NCBI RefSeq assembly: GCF_030817355.1
Contig: NZ_JAUSZH010000001.1
Span: 4,935,501-4,999,500, forward strand
Origin: Streptomyces sp. V1I1
GTDB taxonomy: Bacteria > Actinomycetota > Actinomycetes > Streptomycetales > Streptomycetaceae
Reading direction: 5' to 3'
DNA length: 64,000 bases
The notes under the pieces are model-generated. The model did no database searches, was not told the origin of the DNA, and worked only from the letters and a program-made list of their open reading frames with translations. Shown in pieces: positions 36,012-44,768 of the stretch; position 1 is the first letter of the stretch; the number at the start of each line of letters is the position of its first letter. The translations under genes and the position numbers were made by a program.

Positions 36012-37475
36012 CTATGGGCAGACCACCTGGTCGCCGGTGACCGCGCCGAACTCGCCCGGAGGCGGCTCCTCCGCCCGCACCCGCGTCACTCCCTTGTAGT
36101 CCGTCCCGGCCGTCACCTTCATTGTCCGTCCCTGCCCCTTCACCGCCCGCAGCTCGCACCCCGGCAGCGCCGCCGCCAGCGACCTCGCCGAGCGGTCCCA
36201 GCGCGGGTCGTACGTCACATAGCTGCGGCGCACCTCGCTGCCGCCGAGGTTCAGCGGAGCGCGGGTCGTGTTGAAGCCGGTGGCGCGCAGCGCATCGTCG
36301 ACCGTTCTGCCCAGGCCGTCGGTGAGCGTCCCGTTGTAGACCTGCACCCGGATCTGCCGCGGCGACACATCAACCGCCGCCGCCTGCGGCCTTTTCGGGC
36401 GGTGCGGCGCGAGCGGCTTGTCCTCGCGCAGCGTCTGGAACAGCTTCCTCGACTTCGCCTCGTCCCACTTCACCGTCGCGCCGATGCCCTTGACGTGGTC
36501 GCTGGAGTCGCGGAGCGGCACGGAGGTGAACTCCGACGAGGCCGCGGTGAAGCCACGCATCGCCTTGCCCAGGGCGAGCATTTCCTCGGCGCCGAAGCCT
36601 TTGTCGGCCCGTACGGAGCTGAGCATCGTCGAGGAGACCTCGCGGAGCTTCACCGGGTTCAGCAGCGCACCGCTGTCGGCCGCCTGGTGGATGAGGGCTG
36701 CGAGAAAGCGCTGCTGGCGCTGCATCCGGCCGAGGTCGGCCGCCCCGTCGATATGGCGTGAGCGCACGTACTGCAGTGCCTGCCCGCCGTTCAGCTTGTG
36801 GGTGCCGGCGGCGAGATTCAGACCTGTGTACGTGTCCTTCATCCGCCGGGTCGTGCAGATCTCCACCCCGCCCAGCGTGTCCACCGTCTTCATGAAGCTG
36901 GTGAAGTCGACCTCCAGATAGTGGTCGATCTTCACCTTGGTCAGCTGCTCGACAGTCCGCACGGTCAGGCTCGGCCCACCCTTCGAATACGCCGCGTTGA
37001 GCTTCAACGCGTGCTTCGAGTGGCGCTTGCCGGTGGTCGCGTCGGTGTGCTCCGGGATCACGGCGTAACTGTCCCGCGGCAGGCTCACCACGCTGGCGCG
37101 TTCCCGGTCCCCCGAGATGTGCACCAGCATGATCGTGTCGGTGCAGCGGCAGGGCGCGCCGCCGAGCCGGTATTTGCGCTTCTCCTTCTTCGTGATCTTG
37201 TCGCGGCCGTCGGTGCCGACGACCAGGAGGTTCATGCCTTCGCCCGCGTCGGGCCGGTTCTTCATGTCCTTGAACGGGTCCACCCGGACGATGCCGGTGT
37301 CCACGCTGGTCACCACCGCATGCCCGATGCCGCCCGCCGCCAGCACCAGGACCGAGAGCGTGGTCGCCACTCGCATGCCCCAGCGCGGCCGCTCGACCGG
37401 CCGTCTGGTCCTGTTCCGGTCGTTTTGCCGGGGACGGCCGGAGGGGGACGGCCGGGAGCGGGGCGGCGTGGGCAA
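36012..37475 (-). CDS. LCP-family protein 2 with LytR_C domain
   Basis: A 487-residue protein with a short basic Pro/Ser-rich cytoplasmic tail, one membrane segment (VATTLSVLVLAAGGIGHAVV, about 35-55), the LCP catalytic domain (MNLLVVGTDGRDK, ASVVSLPRDSYAVIP, LKLNAAYSKGGPSLTVRTVE, IDHYLEVDFTSFMKTVDTLG, ALQYVRSRHID) and a C-terminal LytR_C domain (about 390-487, IRVQVYNGTLTDGLGRTVDD). TTG 37475 follows GGAGG at nine bases and supplies the cytoplasmic tail; ATG 37376 at the membrane segment is less likely. It is divergent from the GT2 gene. Confidence 0.9.
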   Translation of the reverse strand: MPTPPRSRPSPSGRPRQNDRNRTRRPVERPRWGMRVATTLSVLVLAAGGIGHAVVTSVDTGIVRVDPFKDMKNRPDAGEGMNLLVVGTDGRDKITKKEKRKYRLGGAPCRCTDTIMLVHISGDRERASVVSLPRDSYAVIPEHTDATTGKRHSKHALKLNAAYSKGGPSLTVRTVEQLTKVKIDHYLEVDFTSFMKTVDTLGGVEICTTRRMKDTYTGLNLAAGTHKLNGGQALQYVRSRHIDGAADLGRMQRQQRFLAALIHQAADSGALLNPVKLREVSSTMLSSVRADKGFGAEEMLALGKAMRGFTAASSEFTSVPLRDSSDHVKGIGATVKWDEAKSRKLFQTLREDKPLAPHRPKRPQAAAVDVSPRQIRVQVYNGTLTDGLGRTVDDALRATGFNTTRAPLNLGGSEVRRSYVTYDPRWDRSARSLAAALPGCELRAVKGQGRTMKVTAGTDYKGVTRVRAEEPPPGEFGAVTGDQVVCP

Positions 37476-37598
37476 GGGGGGAAACCTCCGCGGGCGACAG
37501 GGGGATCCCGCACACCGTAGGGCCGTACGATCTGCGCCGACCTGCAGCGACCGGTCGCCGCGCGTTCGTGTCCCCCATTCGCGGTAACGTGTCGGGCG

Positions 37599-38615
37599 AT
37601 GAACGCCACGCCCCCTGTCTCCGTGATCATGCCGGTCCTCAATGAGGAGCGGCATCTGCGCAACTCCGTCCGTCACATCCTCGAGCAGGAGTACGACGGC
37701 GAGATGGAAGTGGTGATCGCGCTCGGACCGTCCACGGACCGTACCGACGAGATCGCCGCCGAGCTCGTACGGGAAGACCCTCGCGTCCACACCGTCCCGA
37801 ACCCCACCGGCCGCACCCCGGCAGCGCTGAACGCCGCCATCAAGGCCTCCCGCCACCCGATCGTGGTGCGGGTCGACGGCCACGGCATGCTGTCGGCGAA
37901 CTACATCGCCACCGCGGTCCGGCTGCTCGAGGAGACCGGCGCGCAGAACGTCGGCGGCATCATGCACGCCGAGGGCGAGAACGACTGGGAGCACGCCGTC
38001 GCCGCCGCCATGACCTCGAAGGTCGGCGTCGGGAACGCCGCCTTCCACACCGGCGGCACTGCGGGCCCGGCCGAAACCGTGTATCTGGGTGTCTTCCGGC
38101 GCGAGGCGCTGGAGCAGCAGGGCGGCTACAACGAGGAGTTCATCCGCGCCCAGGACTGGGAGCTGAACTTCCGCATCCGCGAGGCGGGCGGCCTGGTCTG
38201 GTTCTCGCCCGAACTCAGGGTGCAGTACCGGCCGCGGCCGAGCGTGCGGGCGCTGGCGAAGCAGTACAAGGACTACGGCCGCTGGCGCCATGTCGTCGCC
38301 CGCTTCCACGAGGGCTCCATCAACCTGCGCTACCTCGCCCCGCCGACCGCGGTCTGCGCGATGGCGGCGGGCCTCGTGGTGGGCGCGGCTCTCACCTCCT
38401 GGGGTTTCATCGTCCCGGGCGGCTATCTGGCCGCGATAGTCGCGGGCTCCCTCCCGGCGGGCAAGGGCCTGCCGCTCAAGGCGCGCCTGCAGATCCCCGT
38501 GGCGCTGGCCACCATGCACATGTCGTGGGGGTACGGCTTCCTCACCAGCCCGCGCGCACTGGCGAAGAAGGTCATAGCGAGCCGCCGCCCGGCAGTGAAG
38601 GCCGAGGCCGCCTGA
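37599..38615 (+). CDS. GT2-family glycosyltransferase (membrane-associated)
   Basis: A 338-residue glycosyltransferase. The catalytic domain starts VSVIMPVLNEERHL, has Asp in GPSTDRTDEIA, and VRVDGHGML with the DGH motif in place of DXD, then IRAQDWELNFRIREAGG (the acceptor-side ED-like motif as QDW). The C-terminal third carries two or three hydrophobic segments (AVCAMAAGLVVGAALTSWGFI). It resembles ExoA-like succinoglycan-type transferases. No clear ribosome site; TAACGT lies nine bases before the ATG. Located amid LCP genes, it probably contributes to the same wall polymer. Confidence 0.9.
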   Translation: MNATPPVSVIMPVLNEERHLRNSVRHILEQEYDGEMEVVIALGPSTDRTDEIAAELVREDPRVHTVPNPTGRTPAALNAAIKASRHPIVVRVDGHGMLSANYIATAVRLLEETGAQNVGGIMHAEGENDWEHAVAAAMTSKVGVGNAAFHTGGTAGPAETVYLGVFRREALEQQGGYNEEFIRAQDWELNFRIREAGGLVWFSPELRVQYRPRPSVRALAKQYKDYGRWRHVVARFHEGSINLRYLAPPTAVCAMAAGLVVGAALTSWGFIVPGGYLAAIVAGSLPAGKGLPLKARLQIPVALATMHMSWGYGFLTSPRALAKKVIASRRPAVKAEAA

Positions 38616-38642
38616 CTCTCGTACGCCTCTGACAGATACGAG

Positions 38643-38674
38643 AGGGCCCCGGGTGCACGCGCACCCGGGGCCCT
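38643..38674. terminator. Bidirectional terminator between GT2 and LCP genes
   Basis: A perfect 14-base stem AGGGCCCCGGGTGC with its complement and a four-base ACGC loop lies 28 bases past the GT2 stop and 12 before the convergent LCP stop. Confidence 0.9.
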
Positions 38675-38685
38675 TCGCGTACGAG

Positions 38686-40407
38686 CTACCAGGTGAAGCC
38701 GGGCTGCACGGGCATGCAGTACTCGTCGTTGTCGCCCTTCAGCGCCTTCGCCGAGGCCGGGGTCTTGTTGTCGTCCTGCACCGACTTCGGGTACGCGTCG
38801 CCCTGGCGCCAGTCCGCGCCCACGATCAGCGAGATACCGGTGACATCCGTCGACTTCTTCACCGAAGTCAGCGGAATCCCGAGGGACTTGGCGACCGCCT
38901 GAGCATCGCCCTCGAGCTCGGCGTTGGAGAACCGGATGACCGTTTTCTTCTGCGGGTCCCTCGTGGCGTCCGCCCTGGCCTGTGTGAAGCCCTTGTCGGA
39001 CAGGATCCCGGCGACCGCCGCCGCACGGCCCTTCTCGGCGAACTGGCCGTCGCCCGAGGTGCCGTTCTGCACCATCACCGCGATCTCACCGGGTGCCGCA
39101 GCCGGGTCCTTGGACACGGCGGGCGTGGTGGTGGCCGGCTTCTTCTTCGGCGCCTTGCCGTCCAGCGGAATGTCCTCGCGGACCATCCGGAACAGCTGCT
39201 CGGCGTCGCCCGGCTGGGGCTCGACCTTGCCGACGAACCCCGGCCGCTGGGAGTAGAAGTTCGGCATCGTGGTCATGGTGATCCGGCCGGTCGGGACGCT
39301 CTTGAGCTCCTCGCCCAGGTCGAAGAGCTGTTTGACGGAGTTGATGCCCTTGTCGACGGTGAGCGCTCCGATGGCCGCCTCGGCGAGCTTGCGCAGCTTG
39401 TTCGGGTCGGTGAGCTTGGTGTTCTTGCGCAGTTCCCGGACCATCGAATTCATATACATGTGCTGCGCGCGGGTGCGGGCGAGGTCGGTGCCGTCGTCGA
39501 AGCCGTAGCGCGTACGCAGCCACTGGAGCGCCTGCTCGCCCTTGACGGGGTGAGTGCCCGCCTCCAGCTTCAGCCCGGAGCCCTCGCCCTTACTGTTGCG
39601 CGAGTAGACGTTCTTCTCGACGCAGACCGGGACGCCGCCGATGGCGTCGGCCATGGAGACCACACCCGCGAAGTCGATCATCATGAAGTGGTCGATGGTG
39701 ATGCCTGTGAGTGCGTACCAGGTCGCCACCGTGCAGCCGGGCCCGCCGCGGCCGAGCGACTCGTTGGTCAGCCTGAAGCCGGTCGCGGCGAACGTCTTGT
39801 CGGTGTCCGGGTCCTTGCACTCGGGGATCTTGAGCACGGTGTCGCGCGGCATGCTGATCACCGAGATATTGCTGCGGTCGGCCGAGAGGTGCAGCAGCAT
39901 CTGCACATCCGCGAGCGGCTGTCCGCCGAACGTCTTCTTGGCGCCGCCGAGCTTCTGGTTCTCCTTGGAGTCCCGCGCGTCCGAGCCGATGAGCAGGATG
40001 TTCAGCGGGACCTGACCGGCGGCGTTGGCCTGGTGCTCGCGCATCTTTTTGCCGAGCGTGAGGTCGTCCTTCTTGAGCTTGCTGTTGAGGTGCTCGTAGT
40101 AGAGGTAACCGGCGCCGGCTGTGCCAAGTATCAGCAGCGACAGTACGAAGGCGACCCAGCGAAGTATGCGGCGTTTGCCCCGTTTTCCGCGCCGCGGGCC
40201 GCCGTGCCGGTGTCCGGCCTCGTGGCCGCCGCCTTCCGCGGACCCGCCGTCCGGCCCGTCAGGACCGGCCTGTCTGCCGGTTCTCCTCCTGCGGCCTCCG
40301 GCGGCTTGGTCGTCCCCTTCGCCGTACAGGCTGTCGTCCCAGCCCAGTTCGCGGGCGTGCGGAACGCGATGCCGCGTCCCCTCCCCCCGCACGCTGTTCT
40401 GTCCCAC
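38686..40407 (-). CDS. LCP-family protein 3 with LytR_C domain
   Basis: A 573-residue protein: basic, Gly-rich cytoplasmic N-terminus (1 to about 82, RRGKRGKRR before the membrane), a membrane segment (ILRWVAFVLSLLILGTAGAG), LCP domain (NILLIGSDARDSKE, ISVISMPRDTVLKIP, ITIDHFMMIDFAGVVSMADAIG, ALQWLRTRYGFDDGTDLART) and LytR_C domain (about 440-540, EIAVMVQNGTSGDGQFAEKG). The C-terminus EYCMPVQPGFTW is shared in style with neighbours. GTG 40407 follows AGGGGGGA. It lies 51 bases downstream of LCP protein 4 and in the same direction. Confidence 0.92.
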   Translation of the reverse strand: MGQNSVRGEGTRHRVPHARELGWDDSLYGEGDDQAAGGRRRRTGRQAGPDGPDGGSAEGGGHEAGHRHGGPRRGKRGKRRILRWVAFVLSLLILGTAGAGYLYYEHLNSKLKKDDLTLGKKMREHQANAAGQVPLNILLIGSDARDSKENQKLGGAKKTFGGQPLADVQMLLHLSADRSNISVISMPRDTVLKIPECKDPDTDKTFAATGFRLTNESLGRGGPGCTVATWYALTGITIDHFMMIDFAGVVSMADAIGGVPVCVEKNVYSRNSKGEGSGLKLEAGTHPVKGEQALQWLRTRYGFDDGTDLARTRAQHMYMNSMVRELRKNTKLTDPNKLRKLAEAAIGALTVDKGINSVKQLFDLGEELKSVPTGRITMTTMPNFYSQRPGFVGKVEPQPGDAEQLFRMVREDIPLDGKAPKKKPATTTPAVSKDPAAAPGEIAVMVQNGTSGDGQFAEKGRAAAVAGILSDKGFTQARADATRDPQKKTVIRFSNAELEGDAQAVAKSLGIPLTSVKKSTDVTGISLIVGADWRQGDAYPKSVQDDNKTPASAKALKGDNDEYCMPVQPGFTW

Positions 40408-40458
40408 CCCGGGTCCCCCCTGTCGTTCAGGCGCTCCTGATGACCCGGTGTTCCGGCA

Positions 40459-42165
40459 TCACTTGGCACACACCTGTTTGTCCGCTTCGACCTTCTGCAC
40501 ACCCTCCGGCGCCTTCGCCGGACCGGTGATGGGCACACCCGCGCGCTCGAAATCCGCGCCGAGGGTCAGCTGCATGGCCTCAAGACCCACTGCGTCCTTG
40601 GTGCCCGGCTTCAGCGCCGTCGCCGACAGGCCCATGAGGTCCGCGAGCTTGCGGGCCTGATCGGCCTGGTTCGGCGCGTACGTCAGCGTCGTCTTTGGAA
40701 GCTTGCTCGGGGCATTGCCCTCGTTGCTCGACTTCAGTACGCCCTGCTCGTTCTGCAGCCAGGTCAGCGTCGTCAGCGCCGCCCCCCGCGTATCGCTGCC
40801 GTTGAAGACCGCGACCCGCACCTCGGACGCGGCCGCCCTGGTCCCCTTGAGCAGGCCCTGCTGCTTGTTCTTTGCGTCCTGTTGCTGCTGCTTCACCTCG
40901 GTGAGCGAGGTGTCGTTCTGAATCATCGAGAACAGCGGCTTGGCCTTGGCCTCGTTGAGCAGCACGGTTGCGCCGTCGGTGTTGTCGACCACCGGCACGG
41001 TCGCGAAGGTGATGTTCTTCGGGTCCACCTTCGACAGCTCCATGCCGAGATCGCGCAGCCTGGAGATCTTGCCTATGCCGGTGTCGACGGTGAGCGCCTT
41101 GGTGGCGGCCTCCGCCAGGTCCCACATCTTGGAGGGGCTGGAGAGGGTGTCGCTGGACTTCATCTTGCGGATCAGCGAGCTCAGGAACTGCTGCTGGATC
41201 TCGATCCGGCTGAGGTCGCCGCCGAAGCCCACCGAGTGGCGCGTGCGTACGAACGCCAGCGCCTGCTCACCCTCCACGACGTGTTTGCCCGCCGTGAGGT
41301 TGAGCTTGGAGTCCTTGTCCTTGATGTCCTTGGCGAGACAGACCTCGACACCGCCGACGGCGGTCGTCATCGTCTTGACCGCGTTGAAGTCGGCCATCAT
41401 GAAGTGGTCGACGGTGACGCCGGTGAGCTCCTTGACCGTACGCATGGTGCAGCCCGGGTCGCGGCCGAACTGGCCGAGGCTCTCGTTGAACCGGGTCTTG
41501 CGCGTACCCGGGATGTCCTTGGTGCCCTCTGAGGTCTTGGTCTCGCAGGTCGGGATGGTGGTGATCAGGTCGCGCGGAATGGACAGCGCGGTGGCGTTCG
41601 TCCGGTCCTTGGAGACATGGAAGAGGATCGTGGTGTCGGCGTGCCCGACGCTGTCCTTGTCGCCGTAGGACTCATTGCCCTCGCCGGACCGCTTGTCGGT
41701 GCCGATGACGAGGATGTTGACGGCCTGGTCCTTCTTGAAGCCGCCGCTGCCCGCGCCCGCGACGTCGACCGTGTTCAGGTTCGAGTCGAAGTGCTGGTAG
41801 ACGAGATACGCGCCCACGGCGGCGGCGACCACGACAACGGCCGTCACGCCGCCCGTCCACAGAAGCGCCTTCTTCTTGCGGGACTTGGGCTGCTTGCGCT
41901 TGCGCCGGCCCGCCGTGGGGGGAGTCCCGCCGGAGGCATTGCCCGCGCGGCGCGAGCGCTGACCCGGCACCTCCCGCTCAGGAGAAGCGGTCCTGCGGTC
42001 CCGCGGACTTCTCGGCGCCGGAGTTCTGGGAGCGGCGTTTGTCGACGCGGACGACTGCTGTGCGGATTGGTTCAGTCGCAATTCGTAATTGCCGGTCTGC
42101 GGGTTGAGGACCCACTGGTCGGCGGGGTCGATCTCGTCCGCCCGTCCACGGCTTTGCGCATCCAC
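40459..42165 (-). CDS. LCP-family protein 4 with LytR_C domain
   Basis: A 568-residue protein beginning DEIDPADQWVLNPQTGNYEL, a short conserved N-terminal peptide I associate with Streptomyces LCP proteins. A basic stretch KRKQPKSRKKK precedes the membrane segment (about 101-121). LCP motifs: NILVIGTDKRSGEG, ATALSIPRDLITTIP, VTVDHFMMADFNAVKTMTTAVG, ALAFVRTRHSVGFGGDLSRIE. LytR_C domain from about residue 445 (EVRVAVFNGSDTRGA). GTG 42165 has GGAGGA about 12 bases upstream, rather far. The next leftward gene follows closely, suggesting an operon with LCP protein 3. Confidence 0.92.
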   Translation of the reverse strand: MDAQSRGRADEIDPADQWVLNPQTGNYELRLNQSAQQSSASTNAAPRTPAPRSPRDRRTASPEREVPGQRSRRAGNASGGTPPTAGRRKRKQPKSRKKKALLWTGGVTAVVVVAAAVGAYLVYQHFDSNLNTVDVAGAGSGGFKKDQAVNILVIGTDKRSGEGNESYGDKDSVGHADTTILFHVSKDRTNATALSIPRDLITTIPTCETKTSEGTKDIPGTRKTRFNESLGQFGRDPGCTMRTVKELTGVTVDHFMMADFNAVKTMTTAVGGVEVCLAKDIKDKDSKLNLTAGKHVVEGEQALAFVRTRHSVGFGGDLSRIEIQQQFLSSLIRKMKSSDTLSSPSKMWDLAEAATKALTVDTGIGKISRLRDLGMELSKVDPKNITFATVPVVDNTDGATVLLNEAKAKPLFSMIQNDTSLTEVKQQQQDAKNKQQGLLKGTRAAASEVRVAVFNGSDTRGAALTTLTWLQNEQGVLKSSNEGNAPSKLPKTTLTYAPNQADQARKLADLMGLSATALKPGTKDAVGLEAMQLTLGADFERAGVPITGPAKAPEGVQKVEADKQVCAK

Positions 42166-42386
42166 GGTTGCTTGAGTCCTCCGTCGGTGCCACGCGAGGC
42201 GCCTCCCCCGAAGGGCGCTCGGTCTTTCGATCCAGCAGTGCGCGACCCAAGGTCGGAAGCACCAGATCGCGTCACACTATCCGTCCAGTTCAACGTCGAG
42301 CGACGTCAGTGACAAATTCCACGCTCCTTACAAGCGGTCATTCCGCCCAATCGTCATGGACTGCTGACTCCGGCTTGGCCATCGCT

Positions 42387-43706
42387 TTACTCGCACGTGC
42401 TCTCTGCGGCGGTCGTACCGGAGAAAATCGGCGACGGCGTCGGTGTCGCGGACCCGCTGTCGTCCGGCTTCTCGTCGGGCGAGGATTTCTTCCGCGAGGG
42501 CCTTCCCTCGTTGTCCTTGTCCGGGATGACGGTGACAGGCATGTCCTCGCGCAGTCGCTTGAAGAGCTGAGCCGCGTCGGGCTCGACGAGCTCGTCGCGG
42601 TTCGGGTCGGCGCTGTACGGCTGCCGCGGAACGGTGAGGAACTGTACCTTTTCGGTTGGAATGCCACGGATTGAGCGGGTTAGTTCGTACAGATCCTTCA
42701 GCGAGCTCAGACCCGGGTCGGTGGTCAGTGACTTGGTAGCCGCGTCCAGTACCGGGAAGAGCCGGGTCGGATTGAGCAGTACGCCATTGCTCTGCACCTT
42801 CTTGACCAGCGCGCCGAGGAACTGCTGCTGGCGTTCCATGCGTTCGGTGTCACTGCCGTTGCCGATGGACTTGCGGGCCCGTACGAAACCGAGTGCCTGC
42901 TCGCCGCGCAGCGTCTGCTTGCCCGCGCGCAGCTTGAGGTGCGCGTCCGCGTCGTCGATCGGCTCCTTGAGGCAGATCTCGACCCCGTGCACGGCGTCCA
43001 CCATGCCCTTGAAGCCGCTGAAGTCCACCACCATGTGGTGGTCGATGCGGATGCCGGTGAACCGCTCGACGGTACGGATCGTGCAGGCCGCGCCGCCGAA
43101 CTCGAACGCCCAGTTGAACTGCGCGAACTGCGCCTTCGTACGGGTGCGGTCGGGCTTGCGGCAGCTCGGGATGCTGACCATCAGGTCACGCGGGATGGAC
43201 ATCGCGGTCGCGCTCTTCCGGTCCCCGGAGATGTGCAGCAGGATCGTGGTGTCGGAGCGCTGACTGCCGCCGTCGTCGCGGCCGTACTTGCTGTTGCCGT
43301 CGCCGGAGCGGGTGTCGGAGCCGAGGAGCAGGATGTTCTTCGCGTCGAGCGAGAGGGCCTTGGGCCGCTCCTTCTCGTACGCCTCGAGCTCGGAGGCCGC
43401 GGTGATGTCGGTGGTGATGTTGGCGTCGAACTTACGGTAGAACCACCATCCGACGGCGGCGGCGGCGAGGACGACGACGGCGGTACCGAGGGCGATCCAA
43501 CGCAGCCAGTGATGCTTGCGGTTGGGGGTTTCTGCGTCCGTGCCGGCCGCGTCCGTGCCGGCCGCGTCCGTGCCGGCCGCGTCCGCCTTTGCCGGACCCT
43601 CGCCGGAATCAGCCTCGCCCGTACTACCAGGCCCGCGCGTTCCGGTCGGCGGCTCGTCATCGGCCGGGCCGTCCGGTTCGGCGGGCGTGCCAGCACTGTC
43701 CGTCAC
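42387..43706 (-). CDS. LCP-family protein 5
   Basis: The 439-residue protein has an acidic N-terminus with three AAGTD units (encoded by a 15-base tandem repeat near 43540-43590), one membrane segment (WIALGTAVVVLAAAAVGWWF), and an LCP domain: NILLLGSDTRSGDG, ATAMSIPRDLMVSIP, IRIDHHMVVDFSGFKGMVDAVH, ALGFVRARKSIGNGSDTERME. There is no LytR_C domain; the tail is Ser/Pro-rich. GTG 43706 has AAGGATGG eight bases upstream; ATG 43718 in the same frame has the site overlapping it, so the GTG is preferred. Its role as glycopolymer-peptidoglycan ligase is inferred from family. Confidence 0.9.
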   Translation of the reverse strand: MTDSAGTPAEPDGPADDEPPTGTRGPGSTGEADSGEGPAKADAAGTDAAGTDAAGTDAETPNRKHHWLRWIALGTAVVVLAAAAVGWWFYRKFDANITTDITAASELEAYEKERPKALSLDAKNILLLGSDTRSGDGNSKYGRDDGGSQRSDTTILLHISGDRKSATAMSIPRDLMVSIPSCRKPDRTRTKAQFAQFNWAFEFGGAACTIRTVERFTGIRIDHHMVVDFSGFKGMVDAVHGVEICLKEPIDDADAHLKLRAGKQTLRGEQALGFVRARKSIGNGSDTERMERQQQFLGALVKKVQSNGVLLNPTRLFPVLDAATKSLTTDPGLSSLKDLYELTRSIRGIPTEKVQFLTVPRQPYSADPNRDELVEPDAAQLFKRLREDMPVTVIPDKDNEGRPSRKKSSPDEKPDDSGSATPTPSPIFSGTTAAESTCE

Positions 43707-43889
43707 GTCTGCGTCCATCCTTCATGGCGTCGGCGGCGCGCTGGGTCGCCGATCGCAGGACTAGACGGCTGAACCTCGCGCTTGGTTGTGCGTTGAAGCA
43801 CGCGTATCGCCGATCATCCACCGGAGTTGACGCTCAGGCCCGGGGGCTCGGCCCGGGTGTGCGCCACACGAGTGGACCTCAGAGGGTTG

Positions 43890-44642
43890 TCACACCGCGG
43901 TGTTCGTGACGCGCTCGCTCTCGATCCGCTTCTCGAGGCCCTCCTGGGACAGCTCGCCGAGGTTTCGGCAGAGCACCACCGACCCACCAGCCGCAAGCGG
44001 CGCGTACAGCCCGGCCGACAGCCCCTCCCACGAGTCGTACCCGCGTCCCGTCAGCAGCCGCGAGCCGGGCGCAAGGCCCATGCCGGCCGCGTCCGCGCGG
44101 GCCCGCTCCACCAGCTCGGCGCCCGTCAGCTCCCTGCCGCCCACGGTGAGCGCGGGCGCGGACGGATCCACCGGTGCGTACGGCGCGAAACGGTCGCCCT
44201 GGCCCGGCACCTCCACCGCGTAGTCGACGAAGCCCGCCGGCGGCTGCGGGAACCGCCCGCCCAGCGGCCGCAGCGCGAGCGCCACCCGCTCCCCGGAACA
44301 GGCACGCGCCTGTTCCAGCGTGTCCGGACCGCTGACCACGAGATCCGCGTCCGCCGGGTCGCCGCCCACCTCGACGCTCACGCCGACCGAGGAGCAGGCG
44401 AGCAGCCAGACCGCGCTCTGCCAGTGCGCGGGAAGCAGCAGCGCGAGCCGGTCGCCGGGCCCGGCGGCCAGGTCGCCCTGGAGCAGATTCGCCGTCTTTG
44501 CCACCCAATTGGCGAAGGTGGCGACGGACAATTCGACCCGCTCACCGGTGGCGTCGTCGTAGAAAGTGACCAAGGGGCGCGCGGGGTCCGCGGCGAGCGC
44601 GGATCGCAGCAGGTCGGCAGGGGTACGGTCGCTGGCGTTCAC
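43890..44642 (-). CDS. TIGR03089-family protein (truncated acyl-adenylate-like fold)
   Basis: A 250-residue actinobacterial protein resembling the N-terminal part of AMP-forming acyl-CoA synthetases (PLVTFYDDATGERVELS, TFANWVAKTANLL, LALLLPAHWQSAVWLLACSSVGV) but too short for adenylation and lacking the YTSGTTG-type P-loop. It fits TIGR03089, function unknown. It may bind a lipid or nucleotide. GTG 44642 has TACCCT at -13 to -8 and no ribosome site, suggesting a leaderless transcript. It is divergent from the amidase and convergent with nothing, lying downstream-facing toward the LCP cluster. Confidence 0.82.
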   Translation of the reverse strand: MNASDRTPADLLRSALAADPARPLVTFYDDATGERVELSVATFANWVAKTANLLQGDLAAGPGDRLALLLPAHWQSAVWLLACSSVGVSVEVGGDPADADLVVSGPDTLEQARACSGERVALALRPLGGRFPQPPAGFVDYAVEVPGQGDRFAPYAPVDPSAPALTVGGRELTGAELVERARADAAGMGLAPGSRLLTGRGYDSWEGLSAGLYAPLAAGGSVVLCRNLGELSQEGLEKRIESERVTNTAV

Positions 44643-44649
44643 CCGCGCA

Positions 44650-44655
44650 AGGGTA
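44650..44655 (-). promoter_or_regulatory. Candidate -10 of a leaderless TIGR03089 transcript
   Basis: TACCCT on the minus strand ends seven bases before the GTG start, the same arrangement seen at purK and the AlkA-type gene. No Shine-Dalgarno sequence lies between. Confidence 0.4.
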
Positions 44656-44768
44656 CGCGGCGGGGCGGGCGGGAAGCCGCCGTAGTGGTGGCGGGTCCTC
44701 CGGTCGGACCGACGGGTGGTCAGTTTCCCGGATAGCGGAGTCGGCGGCCCCGGCTCAGGATCGTCATC

